Shown here in pieces: positions 8,386-18,278 of a stretch of DNA of 33,726 bases. The stretch spans positions 1 to 33,726 of the forward strand of contig VGBI01000020.1 in NCBI GenBank assembly GCA_016870595.1, written 5' to 3'. The stretch's first letter is position 1. Each line of letters starts with the position of its first letter. A model generated the notes under the pieces. That model was not told the origin of the DNA. It ran no database searches and saw only the letters and a list, made by a program, of their open reading frames with translations. This DNA is from Actinomycetota bacterium (GTDB lineage: Bacteria > Actinomycetota > Acidimicrobiia > IMCC26256 > PALSA-555). The translations under genes were made by a program, and so were the position numbers.

Positions 8386-8814
8386 TCAGCGCGTCGGCAG
8401 CACGGCGACGGCGCTGCCCTGCACCTTCGGGGCGCCGTCCTGGTTGACGACGGCGCACTCGAGGTCGACCTTGTGGACGCCGTCCTCCTCGAACGTGCGG
8501 GTGACCGTCACCTGGGTGGCGAGGGTCTCGCCCGGCCAGGTCTGCTGGGTGAACCGGACCCCGAAGCGCTCGAGGTTGCCCACGCCGACGTAGTCGGTCA
8601 CCGCGTTGCCGAGGAGGCCCATGGTGAACATCCCGTGCCCGAACACCGACGGCAGGCCGGCGGCGGTGGCCTGCACCTCGTCGTGATGCATGGGGTTGAA
8701 GTCGCCCGACGCCCCGGCGTACATCACGAGGTCGGTCCGGGTCAGCTCGTGGCGGAACTCGGGGGCCGTGTCGCCCACCGCCACCTCGTCGGCGTACCGA
8801 ATGCGCTGCGCCAT
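8386..8814 (-). CDS. MaoC family hot-dog dehydratase/hydratase
   Basis: YAGASGDFNPMHHDEVQATAAGLPSVFGHGMFTMGLLG hydratase motif. Confidence 0.88.
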   Translation of the reverse strand: MAQRIRYADEVAVGDTAPEFRHELTRTDLVMYAGASGDFNPMHHDEVQATAAGLPSVFGHGMFTMGLLGNAVTDYVGVGNLERFGVRFTQQTWPGETLATQVTVTRTFEEDGVHKVDLECAVVNQDGAPKVQGSAVAVLPTR

Positions 8815-8868
8815 AGCCGATCGTGCTCCAGTCGGGTCGGGGACGGATCCGTCAGCGTTGCCCCCGCC

Positions 8869-8882
8869 TGACACGCGTGTCA
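8869..8882. promoter_or_regulatory. Perfect 14-bp palindrome TGACACGCGTGTCA, candidate repressor operator
   Basis: Lies between the divergent maoC-like (start 8814) and acyl-CoA synthetase (start 8944) genes, upstream of a TAGTGT -10-like element at 8894. Confidence 0.6.
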
Positions 8883-8943
8883 ATTCCAGGCCATAGTGTC
8901 GCCATCGGCGCCGGGGGGCGCCGGACCGAGCCGGGGGGAGACG

Positions 8944-10572
<1,629 letters not shown>

Positions 10573-10588
10573 GTCGCCCGCGCGTCGG

Positions 10589-11575
10589 GTGAGCCCGTCC
10601 GGGTCGACGCCGCCGGAGGCCGAGCGCCTGCGGGCCCTGGGCTGGACCGAGACCTGGGCCGCCGCCGCGGCCGCCGCGGCCGCCCCGGGGACCGCGCCGG
10701 CCCGGGTGGTCCGCCACGACGGCGTCGCCGTGGTCGTCGCCGGCGCCGACGGGGCCTCGACCCGACCGCTGCGCCCGGCCCTGCCCCCGCTCGCCGTCGG
10801 CGACTGGGTCCTGGTCGACGCCGAGTCGGTGGTCACGGTGCTCCCCCGCACCTCGCTGCTCCAACGCCGCGACCCGACGCGCGGTGGTGGCCAGGTCATG
10901 GCCGCCAACGTCGACTGCGTCGGGATCGTCGGGGGGCTCGACCGCCCGGTCAAGCCGGGGCGGATCCAGCGCTTCGTCGTGCAGGTGCGCGCCGCCGGGG
11001 CCGTCCCGCTCGTCGTGCTGACCAAGGCCGACCTGGTCGACCCCGCCGCCGCGCGCGCCGCGGTGGCCACCGTCGCCCGGGCGGCACCCGGGATCGCGAC
11101 GATCGTCACCTCGGTCGCCACCGACCGCGGGCTCGACGCCGTGCGGGCCGCGGTGGCCGACCGGACGGTGGCGTTCGTGGGCGAGTCCGGGGCGGGCAAG
11201 TCCACCCTCGTCAACGCGCTGGCCGGACGCGAGATCGCCGCGACGCGCGCGGTGCGACGGGGTGACGCCAAGGGTCGCCACACCACCACGGCGCGCGCGC
11301 TGCACGTGATCGCGGATCCCAACGGGCCGGGCTGTCGGATCGTCGACACCCCGGGACTGCGTGAGATCGGGATCTACACCGACGTCGGTGTGGTCGACGA
11401 CGTGTTCGACGACGTCACGGTCCACGTCGACGACTGCCGCTTTGACGACTGCACCCACACCAACGAGCCCGAGTGCGCCGTGCTCGCCGCGATCGCTGCG
11501 GGCACGCTCGACCTGGAGCGGCTCGCGGCGTGGCGCCACCTGCGAGACGAGGCGGCCGAGGGACGCGGGCCCTGA
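10589..11575 (+). CDS. rsgA: Ribosome small subunit-dependent GTPase A
   Basis: Circularly permuted GTPase order TKAD...GESGAGKSTLVN...DTPGLREIG and C-terminal zinc-binding CRFDDCTHTNEPEC. Confidence 0.92.
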   Translation: MSPSGSTPPEAERLRALGWTETWAAAAAAAAAPGTAPARVVRHDGVAVVVAGADGASTRPLRPALPPLAVGDWVLVDAESVVTVLPRTSLLQRRDPTRGGGQVMAANVDCVGIVGGLDRPVKPGRIQRFVVQVRAAGAVPLVVLTKADLVDPAAARAAVATVARAAPGIATIVTSVATDRGLDAVRAAVADRTVAFVGESGAGKSTLVNALAGREIAATRAVRRGDAKGRHTTTARALHVIADPNGPGCRIVDTPGLREIGIYTDVGVVDDVFDDVTVHVDDCRFDDCTHTNEPECAVLAAIAAGTLDLERLAAWRHLRDEAAEGRGP

Positions 11576-11604
11576 GCCGACCCCGCGCCGCCACGGGTCA
11601 GGGC
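11569..11604. terminator. Convergent-gene inverted repeat gccctga...tcagggc built from the two facing stop codons
   Basis: 7-bp perfect inverted repeat spanning the rsgA and SDR stop codons. Confidence 0.45.
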
Positions 11605-12371
11605 ATGCCGCCGTCGACCCGCAGCAGCGCGCCGGTGGTGAAGCTCGACGCGTCGCTCGCGAAGTAGAGGGCGGCACCCACGATCTCGTCGGGGTCGCCG
11701 ATCCGACCGAGCGCGAACCCGGGGAGCCCGCCCGGGGCGCGCATCGCCGGGTCCCACGCCTTGGTGACGTCGGTGTCGAACGGCCCGGCCGAGATGCAGT
11801 TCACCCGCACCTCGGGCCCCAGCGCCTTGGCCAGCGCCTCGGTGATGTTGTTGAGCCCGGCCTTCGCCGCGGCGTAGGGGACGAACGCAGGGTCGGGGCG
11901 CAGCGCGCCGCTGGTCGAGATGTTGACGATCGAGCCCGTGCCGGCCGCCTTCATCCGTGTGCCGACCAGCACCGAGAGTCGGAACGGCCCCTTGAGGTTG
12001 AGGTTGAACACCGCGTCCCAGAGGCCCTCCTCGAGCTCGAGGAGGCTCGGGTACAGCGGCGACTTGCCGGCGTTGTTCACGAGCACGTCGACCCGGCCGA
12101 ACCGCTCGTAGGCGGCGTCCACGAGGCCGTCGAGCTCGTCCCAGTGGCCGACGTTGCAGCCGTACGCGAGCGCCTCGCGACCGGTGGCGTCGCGCACCTC
12201 CTGGGCCACCGCCTCGCACGCCTCGAGCCGACGGCTGGCGACGACGACGTCGGCCCCGCAGCGGGCCAGGGCCAGGGTCATGGCCCGCCCGAGGCCCCGG
12301 CTTCCCCCGGTGACGAGGGCCACCCGGCCGCTCAGGTCGAACAGTGCGTCGGCGAACCCCGGTGCTCCCAT
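11598..12371 (-). CDS. SDR family oxidoreductase
   Basis: VALVTGGSRGLGRAM, LVNNAGKSPL, YAAAKAGLNNITEALAKALG, SFTTGALLRVDGGMP. Confidence 0.93.
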   Translation of the reverse strand: MGAPGFADALFDLSGRVALVTGGSRGLGRAMTLALARCGADVVVASRRLEACEAVAQEVRDATGREALAYGCNVGHWDELDGLVDAAYERFGRVDVLVNNAGKSPLYPSLLELEEGLWDAVFNLNLKGPFRLSVLVGTRMKAAGTGSIVNISTSGALRPDPAFVPYAAAKAGLNNITEALAKALGPEVRVNCISAGPFDTDVTKAWDPAMRAPGGLPGFALGRIGDPDEIVGAALYFASDASSFTTGALLRVDGGMP

Positions 12372-12464
12372 GCCCCGGGGTCTACCACCGCCGATCCGCA
12401 CCCGGCGCCGTCGGGGTCGGGGATCCGGGCGACCCGACGCCCACTCGGGCCGGCTCGGGGCGGC

Positions 12465-12893
12465 TCAGGGCAGCAGGTGGGGCCGGGCCGTCGCCTCCAC
12501 CCGGACCACGAACGGGCGCCCGCCCCGGACCAGGCGCAGGAGGGTGAGGTCGACCACGCCGGTGACCGTCACGGTCACCCGGGCCGGGTCGGCATCGACG
12601 ACCACGGTCCGCAGCCCGCCCCGGTCGTCCTGGGCGGCGGCCGAGCCCCGGGCCCGGGCCGCGGCCGCGTCCGGGTCGAGGGCCACCTCCCCCGACGCCC
12701 GGTAGCGGGCCTCGTCGAGCGCCCCGGCCCCGGCGAGGGCGGCGGCGTCGGCGGTGGCCGCGAGCGCCCGGCGGGTCGAGACGGCCCGGCCGAGATCGAC
12801 CCCCAACCCGCCGAGGGGCAGCATGCAGCACGCGAGACCGAGGATCCACAGGGTGACCGTCCCCCGCTCGGCGCCACCCCGGGCCCGCCTCAC
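12465..12893 (-). CDS. TadG-like / Rv3654c-like pilus assembly protein
   Basis: AERGTVTLWILGLACCMLPLGGLGVDLGRAVSTRRALAATADAAALAGAGAL; GTGA overlap with upstream gene. Confidence 0.75.
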   Translation of the reverse strand: MRRARGGAERGTVTLWILGLACCMLPLGGLGVDLGRAVSTRRALAATADAAALAGAGALDEARYRASGEVALDPDAAAARARGSAAAQDDRGGLRTVVVDADPARVTVTVTGVVDLTLLRLVRGGRPFVVRVEATARPHLLP

Positions 12894-13318
12894 GGCCGGC
12901 TCCCGTAGGGATCGACGGGCTGGCGGTGCACCGCCGTCCATCGCCACCCGGGTCGCGCGCCGAGGGCGGGGACCACGAGGGCGGGCATCGTCACGGTGAC
13001 CCGGGCGGTGACCGCGCCCCCTCGGGCCAGCGGCGCCCCCGCGACGCAGTCCAGGTCGAGTCGCGCGGCGTCGGCGGGCAGGTCGCCGGTGTGGTCGGCG
13101 ACCACGGCCTCGGCCCCGGCGCGGTCGCACCACCCGACCAGGGCCACCCGCCGCGCCGCGTCACGGGCCGCGACCCGGGCCAGACCCTGGCGCTCCGCCC
13201 ACGTCGGGAGGAGGGCGACGAGGAGCACGACCGGCAGGAGCAGCAGGGCGATGCCGGCGCTGCACTCGACCGCGGCGGAGCCCGCCGCACCCCGGGCCCG
13301 CGCGGGGCACGGCGTCAC
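12890..13318 (-). CDS. TadE-like pseudopilin
   Basis: GSAAVECSAGIALLLLPVVLLVALLPTWAERQGLARVAARDAARR; Tad operon position. Confidence 0.7.
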   Translation of the reverse strand: MTPCPARARGAAGSAAVECSAGIALLLLPVVLLVALLPTWAERQGLARVAARDAARRVALVGWCDRAGAEAVVADHTGDLPADAARLDLDCVAGAPLARGGAVTARVTVTMPALVVPALGARPGWRWTAVHRQPVDPYGSRP

Positions 13319-13722
13319 GGCAGCACCTCCAGCACCGCGCGCCGGGTCCGGGCGTACGACCATCCCGGCATCCCCGGGACCCACGCGGCCCGCGTCACGG
13401 TCGCCCGAGCCCGGACCACGGGCGGCGTGCCCGCGGCCCCGCAGGTCACCACGATCCCGCTGCGCGCCGCCGGCCCGAGCAGTCCGGCGAGGACCGCCCG
13501 GGCCCGGTCGGCGCACACCGCCACCGGTGCCTCGGCCCGACTGCCCGCCCGCACCGCCTCGTCGAGGGCGGCGTCCACCGACTGGCGGGTGTACTGCAGC
13601 GTGACCACGTCGGCGAGGACGACGAACACGACGCAGGCCAGCGCCGCCGCGACGACGAACGCGAGCGACGCCATCCCGGACTCGGCCGGTGTCGTGCCGA
13701 CGGACCGGTTGCGCACGCTCAC
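13315..13722 (-). CDS. TadE-like pilus assembly protein, divergent
   Basis: SGMASLAFVVAAALACVVFVVLADVVTLQYTRQSVDAALDEAVRAGSR; coupled to its neighbours. Confidence 0.65.
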   Translation of the reverse strand: MSVRNRSVGTTPAESGMASLAFVVAAALACVVFVVLADVVTLQYTRQSVDAALDEAVRAGSRAEAPVAVCADRARAVLAGLLGPAARSGIVVTCGAAGTPPVVRARATVTRAAWVPGMPGWSYARTRRAVLEVLP

Positions 13723-13925
13723 ACCTGGAGCTGCACGCGGATCCAATCCATGACGTCGAGCCCGATCGACTGGAGCACGGCCCAGATCGCGACGAGGGCG
13801 GCGATGCCGAGGGCGGCGTTGCCGAGCAGCTCGGCGGTGGCGAGCCCCCGCTCGTCGGGGCCCGTGGTCGCGGGTCCGGCGACGTCGGAAGCGGTGGGGT
13901 CGGGCGATGCGGAGTCGAGGGACAC
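13719..13925 (-). CDS. DUF4244-like / Flp-type small pilin candidate (68 aa)
   Basis: DERGLATAELLGNAALGIAALVAIWAVLQSIG: G|xxxxE prepilin-type site plus hydrophobic helix; Tad operon position. Confidence 0.75.
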   Translation of the reverse strand: MSLDSASPDPTASDVAGPATTGPDERGLATAELLGNAALGIAALVAIWAVLQSIGLDVMDWIRVQLQV

Positions 13926-13944
13926 GGATCCTCCAGGGTTCGGG

Positions 13945-13961
13945 CCGCCGGGACCCGGCGG
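13945..13961. promoter_or_regulatory. Hairpin ccgccgg-gac-ccggcgg in the leader between tadC and the pilin gene
   Basis: 7-bp perfect stem, 3-nt loop, in the widest gap of the Tad operon (13926-13989). Confidence 0.4.
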
Positions 13962-13989
13962 GGGTGGGTGCTCGCGGGTGCGAGACAGG

Positions 13990-14778
13990 TCAGCGGCCGA
14001 GGACGAGCGACGGCAGCGGGGCGATCACGAAGCCCAACATCACCGGGGCGAGCACGGCGATGGTCGGGACCAACATCGCGGCCCGGCGTCGGGTCGCCCG
14101 CCGCCGGAGCTCGTCGCGCCGCACGATGCGGAGGTCGGCGCTGAGGGCGCGCAGCGCGGTCCCGAGGTCGGCGCCCTGCTCGGCGGCCAGGGCGAACAGC
14201 CGGTACGTGCGCGCGGCGTGGGGCTCGGCGGTCGTGGCGGCGGCGAGCCGGAACGCCTCGGCCTCCGAGCGTCCGGAGCGGACGGCGGCGAGGACCCCGC
14301 GCAGCTCGTCGACCACGGCGCCGCGCCCGCGCGCCACGAGCCGGGTCACCGCCTGCACCGGGCCGGCGCCGGCGCGCACGTGGATGGCGAGCACCTGGTC
14401 GATGGTGACCAGCTCGAGCCGCATGCGGGCCCGGCGGGCCTCGGCCTCGCGGGCCAGCGCGGCCGGCGCCCGCGTGATCCCGAGGAGCCCGCCGACGCCG
14501 GCGAGGAGCAGGGCGAACGGCGCGGAGCCCACCAGCAGGGCGCCGGTCACGAGACCGGCGGCGACGCCGGCGCCGGCCTGGGCGAGCTGGCGGACGCGGA
14601 GGCGCTCGGCGTCGGCCGGCGAGCGACCCGCCGCCCGCAGGCGGGCCGCGAGCCGGTCGTCGGACCGGGCGCGTCCGGTTCCCGGGCGATGGGCCGGTCG
14701 CCAGGCCGATCCGGCGGTGGGCGCACCTCCGGTGTACGTGCCGATCCGGCCACGACGACGCCGACGGACCCGGGTCAC
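13990..14778 (-). CDS. tadC: Type II secretion F family protein, TadC-like
   Basis: RMRLELVTIDQVLAIHVRAGAGPVQAVTRLV, LAAEQGADLGTALRALSADLR and C-terminal hydrophobic segment. Confidence 0.8.
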   Translation of the reverse strand: MTRVRRRRRGRIGTYTGGAPTAGSAWRPAHRPGTGRARSDDRLAARLRAAGRSPADAERLRVRQLAQAGAGVAAGLVTGALLVGSAPFALLLAGVGGLLGITRAPAALAREAEARRARMRLELVTIDQVLAIHVRAGAGPVQAVTRLVARGRGAVVDELRGVLAAVRSGRSEAEAFRLAAATTAEPHAARTYRLFALAAEQGADLGTALRALSADLRIVRRDELRRRATRRRAAMLVPTIAVLAPVMLGFVIAPLPSLVLGR

Positions 14779-15764
14779 CGCCCGCTCCAGTCGTCAGCAG
14801 CGCCGCCGAACACCCGGGGCTCGGCCGGTTCGGCGCCGAGCCGACCCAACCACCACGCGCCGGCGGCGCTGCAGATCCCGGCGGCGACGATGACGAGCGT
14901 CCCGCCCGGGGAGGTGTAGAAGTCCCGGAACGGTCCCGGCCGCAGGGTGAGGGCCACGAGGACGAGCCACGGGAGGATGAGCACCGCCCGCCCGTTGATC
15001 CGCATCTCGAGTCCCTCGGTGTCGATCTCGTCGAGCACCTCGAGGTCCGCGGTGGTCGCGACCACGAGGTCCTCGAGGATCTCCCGCACGATCACGCCCC
15101 CGTGCTCGTGGGCGACGAGCAGGACCTCGATCACGCGGTCGCTGGTCGGGTCGGCGAGCCGGGCCTGCACCGCTTCGAGCGCACCCGCGGTGCCGAGGAC
15201 GCGTGCCCACGCCGGGAAGTCGTCGAACACCGCGCGCAGCGGCTCCGGACCGGTCGCGCCGAGCTGCGTGAGCGCCTGGCCGAGCGAGCGGCCGGCGGCC
15301 AGCGTGGCCACGAGCTCGCGCAGCGCGTCGGGCCACGCCGCGAGCACCGCCCGGCGGCGCCGGCGCCGCCGGTGCCCGAGGATCGCGACCGGCACCGCGA
15401 CCGCGGCGCCCGCCGGGGCGACGGCCACCAGTGGGCTGCGGGTGGCCGTGGCGACCAGCAGGAACACCAGCACCGCCCCGACCCCGATCCCGATCGCCAC
15501 GGCCCCCGGCGCACGGTCCACTCCGGCCTCCCGCAGCCACGCGTCGACCCGGGCGACGATCCGCGCCGCGACCGGCACCGCGACCGGGCCGGCGACCGAG
15601 CCGACCGAGCCGACCGGGCCGACCGGGCCGACCGGGCCCGCCGGCGGATCGGGGACCCGGCCGGGTCCCGACGCATCGGGCGCCGGCCCGGCGAAGCGGG
15701 ACCACAGCAGCCAGGCGATCGCCGCGCTCGCCGCCGCCACCGCCACCGCAGCGACGAGGGTCAT
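14775..15764 (-). CDS. tadB: Type II secretion F family protein, TadB-like
   Basis: AAWPDALRELVATLAAGRSLGQALTQL, VLLVAHEHGGVIVREILEDL; ATGA/GTGA overlaps at both ends. Confidence 0.82.
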   Translation of the reverse strand: MTLVAAVAVAAASAAIAWLLWSRFAGPAPDASGPGRVPDPPAGPVGPVGPVGSVGSVAGPVAVPVAARIVARVDAWLREAGVDRAPGAVAIGIGVGAVLVFLLVATATRSPLVAVAPAGAAVAVPVAILGHRRRRRRRAVLAAWPDALRELVATLAAGRSLGQALTQLGATGPEPLRAVFDDFPAWARVLGTAGALEAVQARLADPTSDRVIEVLLVAHEHGGVIVREILEDLVVATTADLEVLDEIDTEGLEMRINGRAVLILPWLVLVALTLRPGPFRDFYTSPGGTLVIVAAGICSAAGAWWLGRLGAEPAEPRVFGGAADDWSGR

Positions 15765-17029
15765 CGGTCCGCCCCCGCCTCGACCAGCGCCCGCAGGCCG
15801 CCCGGTCGCCCGAGGGCCCGGTCGGCGCGCTGCTCGAGCCGCTCCGGGACCACGCCGGTCCACCGCAGCGGCCCGTCGGGGTGGTCGCGGACGAACACCG
15901 GCTCGCACGTGAACCCGTCGGTGAGCGCGGGCACGACCGCGGTGATCTCGGTCACGACCCGTCGGATGCCGCCGCGATCGGCGTCGACACCGGTGCGCTC
16001 GACGTGGACCACGAGGTCGAGGGCCGACGAGAAGACGCGTTGGACGACGCGCTCGGTGACGTTCTCCCCGGCCATGAGCGCAGCGTTGACCAGCGCGTGG
16101 AGCGCTTCGGGCGCGCTGTTGGCGTGCACGGTGCAGAGGAAGCCGCACCCGGCGTTGACGGCGCGGGTGAGCTCGAACGCCTCGGCGCCCCGGACCTCAC
16201 CCACCACGATCCGGTCCGGACGCATCGCGAGCACGAACTTCACGAGGTGCCGGAGCGAGATCTCGCCGCCGCCGTCGAGGGCGGGCGGCCGGGTCTCGTA
16301 GTAGGCGCCGTGGGTGAACGGCACGGCCAGCTCACGGATCTCCTCGCAGGCCCGCACGCAGTGCTCCGGTGGCACCGCGGCGAGCAGCGCGGCGAGCAGC
16401 GTCGTCTTGCCCGCTCCGGGCTCCCCCGATACGGCGACGCGGCTCCGGAAGGCCATGACCGCCTCGAGGAACGTCGCCGCCCGTGCGTCGAGCGAGCCCC
16501 GGTCGGCGAGCTCCCGCAGCGTGACGGCCCGCACCACGTACCGACGCAGGGTCACCGACAGCGCGTCGGCGACCGGGGGGATCGCCGCGGTCAGGCGGGC
16601 CGCACCCCCGAGCACCCGGGCCTGGACCAGGGGCGACGCCGTGTGCAGCTGACGGTCGCTGGTGGCGAGCAGCTGCTCGACCAGGCGCCGGTTCTCCGCC
16701 TCGGTGGTCGGGGTCACCAGGCCGCGCAGCCGGCCGGTCCGGTCGAGGTACGACACCCGGGCCCCCTCGACGAAGATCTCCTCGACGTCGTCCCGGGCGA
16801 GCAGCTCGGACACCGCACCGAGGTCGGTGAGGGCCCGGACCACCCGGTCGCGCGCCGCGTCGGGGTCGTGGAGGAGCGGTCGACCGGCCTGGCGGGCCGA
16901 CCGCTGGTACTCCTCGACCGCGCGGGTGGCCGCCGCACGGAGGCGGTCGGGATCGGCCATCCCCGCCGCGTCGGACCCGCCGAGATCGGCGAGCACGCTC
17001 CGGCGGATCTCGTCGGCGGCGTCAGCCAC
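15761..17029 (-). CDS. tadA: CpaF/TadA-family secretion ATPase
   Basis: SGEPGAGKTTLLAALLAAVP Walker A, LAMRPDRIVVGEVRGAEAFEL Walker B region, CTVHANS His box. Confidence 0.93.
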   Translation of the reverse strand: MADAADEIRRSVLADLGGSDAAGMADPDRLRAAATRAVEEYQRSARQAGRPLLHDPDAARDRVVRALTDLGAVSELLARDDVEEIFVEGARVSYLDRTGRLRGLVTPTTEAENRRLVEQLLATSDRQLHTASPLVQARVLGGAARLTAAIPPVADALSVTLRRYVVRAVTLRELADRGSLDARAATFLEAVMAFRSRVAVSGEPGAGKTTLLAALLAAVPPEHCVRACEEIRELAVPFTHGAYYETRPPALDGGGEISLRHLVKFVLAMRPDRIVVGEVRGAEAFELTRAVNAGCGFLCTVHANSAPEALHALVNAALMAGENVTERVVQRVFSSALDLVVHVERTGVDADRGGIRRVVTEITAVVPALTDGFTCEPVFVRDHPDGPLRWTGVVPERLEQRADRALGRPGGLRALVEAGADR

Positions 17030-18278
17030 GCCACCCTCCGGTCTCCCGCGGTGCACCCGGTGCACCCGGCCCGACCGCGACGAGCGGAGTGCGGGACCCG
17101 CCCGATCCACCCGGTCCACCCGGTCCGCCCGGACCGCCCGGGACCAGGCGGTCGCGCAGCGTCGCGCCGAGCTGCTCGGTCGCCCGGGCGAACGGCCCCC
17201 GACCGACGAGACCCGCCGCCCAGGCGGCGTCGTCCACGCGGGGATCCGCGGGAACGAAGGTGCACCCCGCCACGCCACCTCCGCGCTGGAGGGCGCCGAC
17301 GATCTCGGCCCGTCTCGCCCGGCCCGCCGGGGCCCGGTTCACCACGACGTGCACGGTGGCCCCGGGGGCCAGCGCCCTGACCGCGTCGATCCACTCCACC
17401 AGACGCACCACGCCGACCGGGGTCGCGGCGCCCACCGCGACCACGGCCCCGGCCCGGGCCAGCGCCGCGCTCGCCGGCGCGCCGACCCCGTCGGGGCCCG
17501 ACGACACGTCGACCAGCACCGGCGCGTACCACGCCGCGAGCGCACCGAGGACGGCGCCGAGCTCCGCAGCGGTGAGGACCATCGCGGCCTTGCGTCGGGG
17601 TGCGCCCACGAGCACGACCGGCCAGCCGTCGCCGAGATCGAACAGGGCCCCCGGGACGGTGTCGGGCCCGGAGGCGGCCGCATCGACGGCCGTGCACAGG
17701 TTCGGCTCCACCGGCAGGCCGAGGCGCACCGCGACCGCGGGGGCCTCGAGGTCGGCGTCGACGAGGACCGCCCGGGTCCCGCCGGCGGTGAACCAGCCCG
17801 CCAGGGCGAGGGCGACCTCGGTGGAGCCTGCGCCACGCGGGCCGCCGACCGTCACCACCGCCGGCGCCACCGACCCGGTGGTCGGGACCACCGGTGCCGG
17901 GGCCGACCCCCGACGTCCCCCGGATCGCTCCGGGGCGGGCACGAGGGCCCGGACCGCGTCGACCAGCTCGGCGGGCGTGGTGGCCGGGCCGACGATGCCG
18001 TCGACACCGAGCCCGTGGGCCGGACCGGGCCCCGCGCCGGCGTCGCCGACCACCAGGACCCGTTGGTCCCGGCGGTGGAGGGCGTCGACGAACGGGCGGG
18101 TGAGCGCGGGCCAGCGGGCCCCGGCGATCAGCACGTCGAAGTCCTCGTCGAGCGCCACGGCCGGGTCGAGCACGAGCGAGCGCACCCGCGCGCCGCCGTG
18201 GTCCACGCAGTACCGGTGGAACTCGTCGACCCACTCCTCGGCCGACAGGACCAGCGCGACCTCGGGCTCGCGGGTCAT
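17022..18278 (-). CDS. CpaE/TadZ-like P-loop ATPase family protein
   Basis: VVTVGGPRGAGSTEVALALAGWF...AVLVDADLEAPAVAVRLGL; position between CpaB-like and TadA. Confidence 0.8.
   Translation of the reverse strand: MTREPEVALVLSAEEWVDEFHRYCVDHGGARVRSLVLDPAVALDEDFDVLIAGARWPALTRPFVDALHRRDQRVLVVGDAGAGPGPAHGLGVDGIVGPATTPAELVDAVRALVPAPERSGGRRGSAPAPVVPTTGSVAPAVVTVGGPRGAGSTEVALALAGWFTAGGTRAVLVDADLEAPAVAVRLGLPVEPNLCTAVDAAASGPDTVPGALFDLGDGWPVVLVGAPRRKAAMVLTAAELGAVLGALAAWYAPVLVDVSSGPDGVGAPASAALARAGAVVAVGAATPVGVVRLVEWIDAVRALAPGATVHVVVNRAPAGRARRAEIVGALQRGGGVAGCTFVPADPRVDDAAWAAGLVGRGPFARATEQLGATLRDRLVPGGPGGPGGPGGSGGSRTPLVAVGPGAPGAPRETGGWRG

Noticed and set aside
10673-10690. Poly-alanine run (AAAAAAAA) near the RsgA N-terminus
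   Set aside because: Ordinary low-complexity in a GC-rich genome; the GTPase domains are intact
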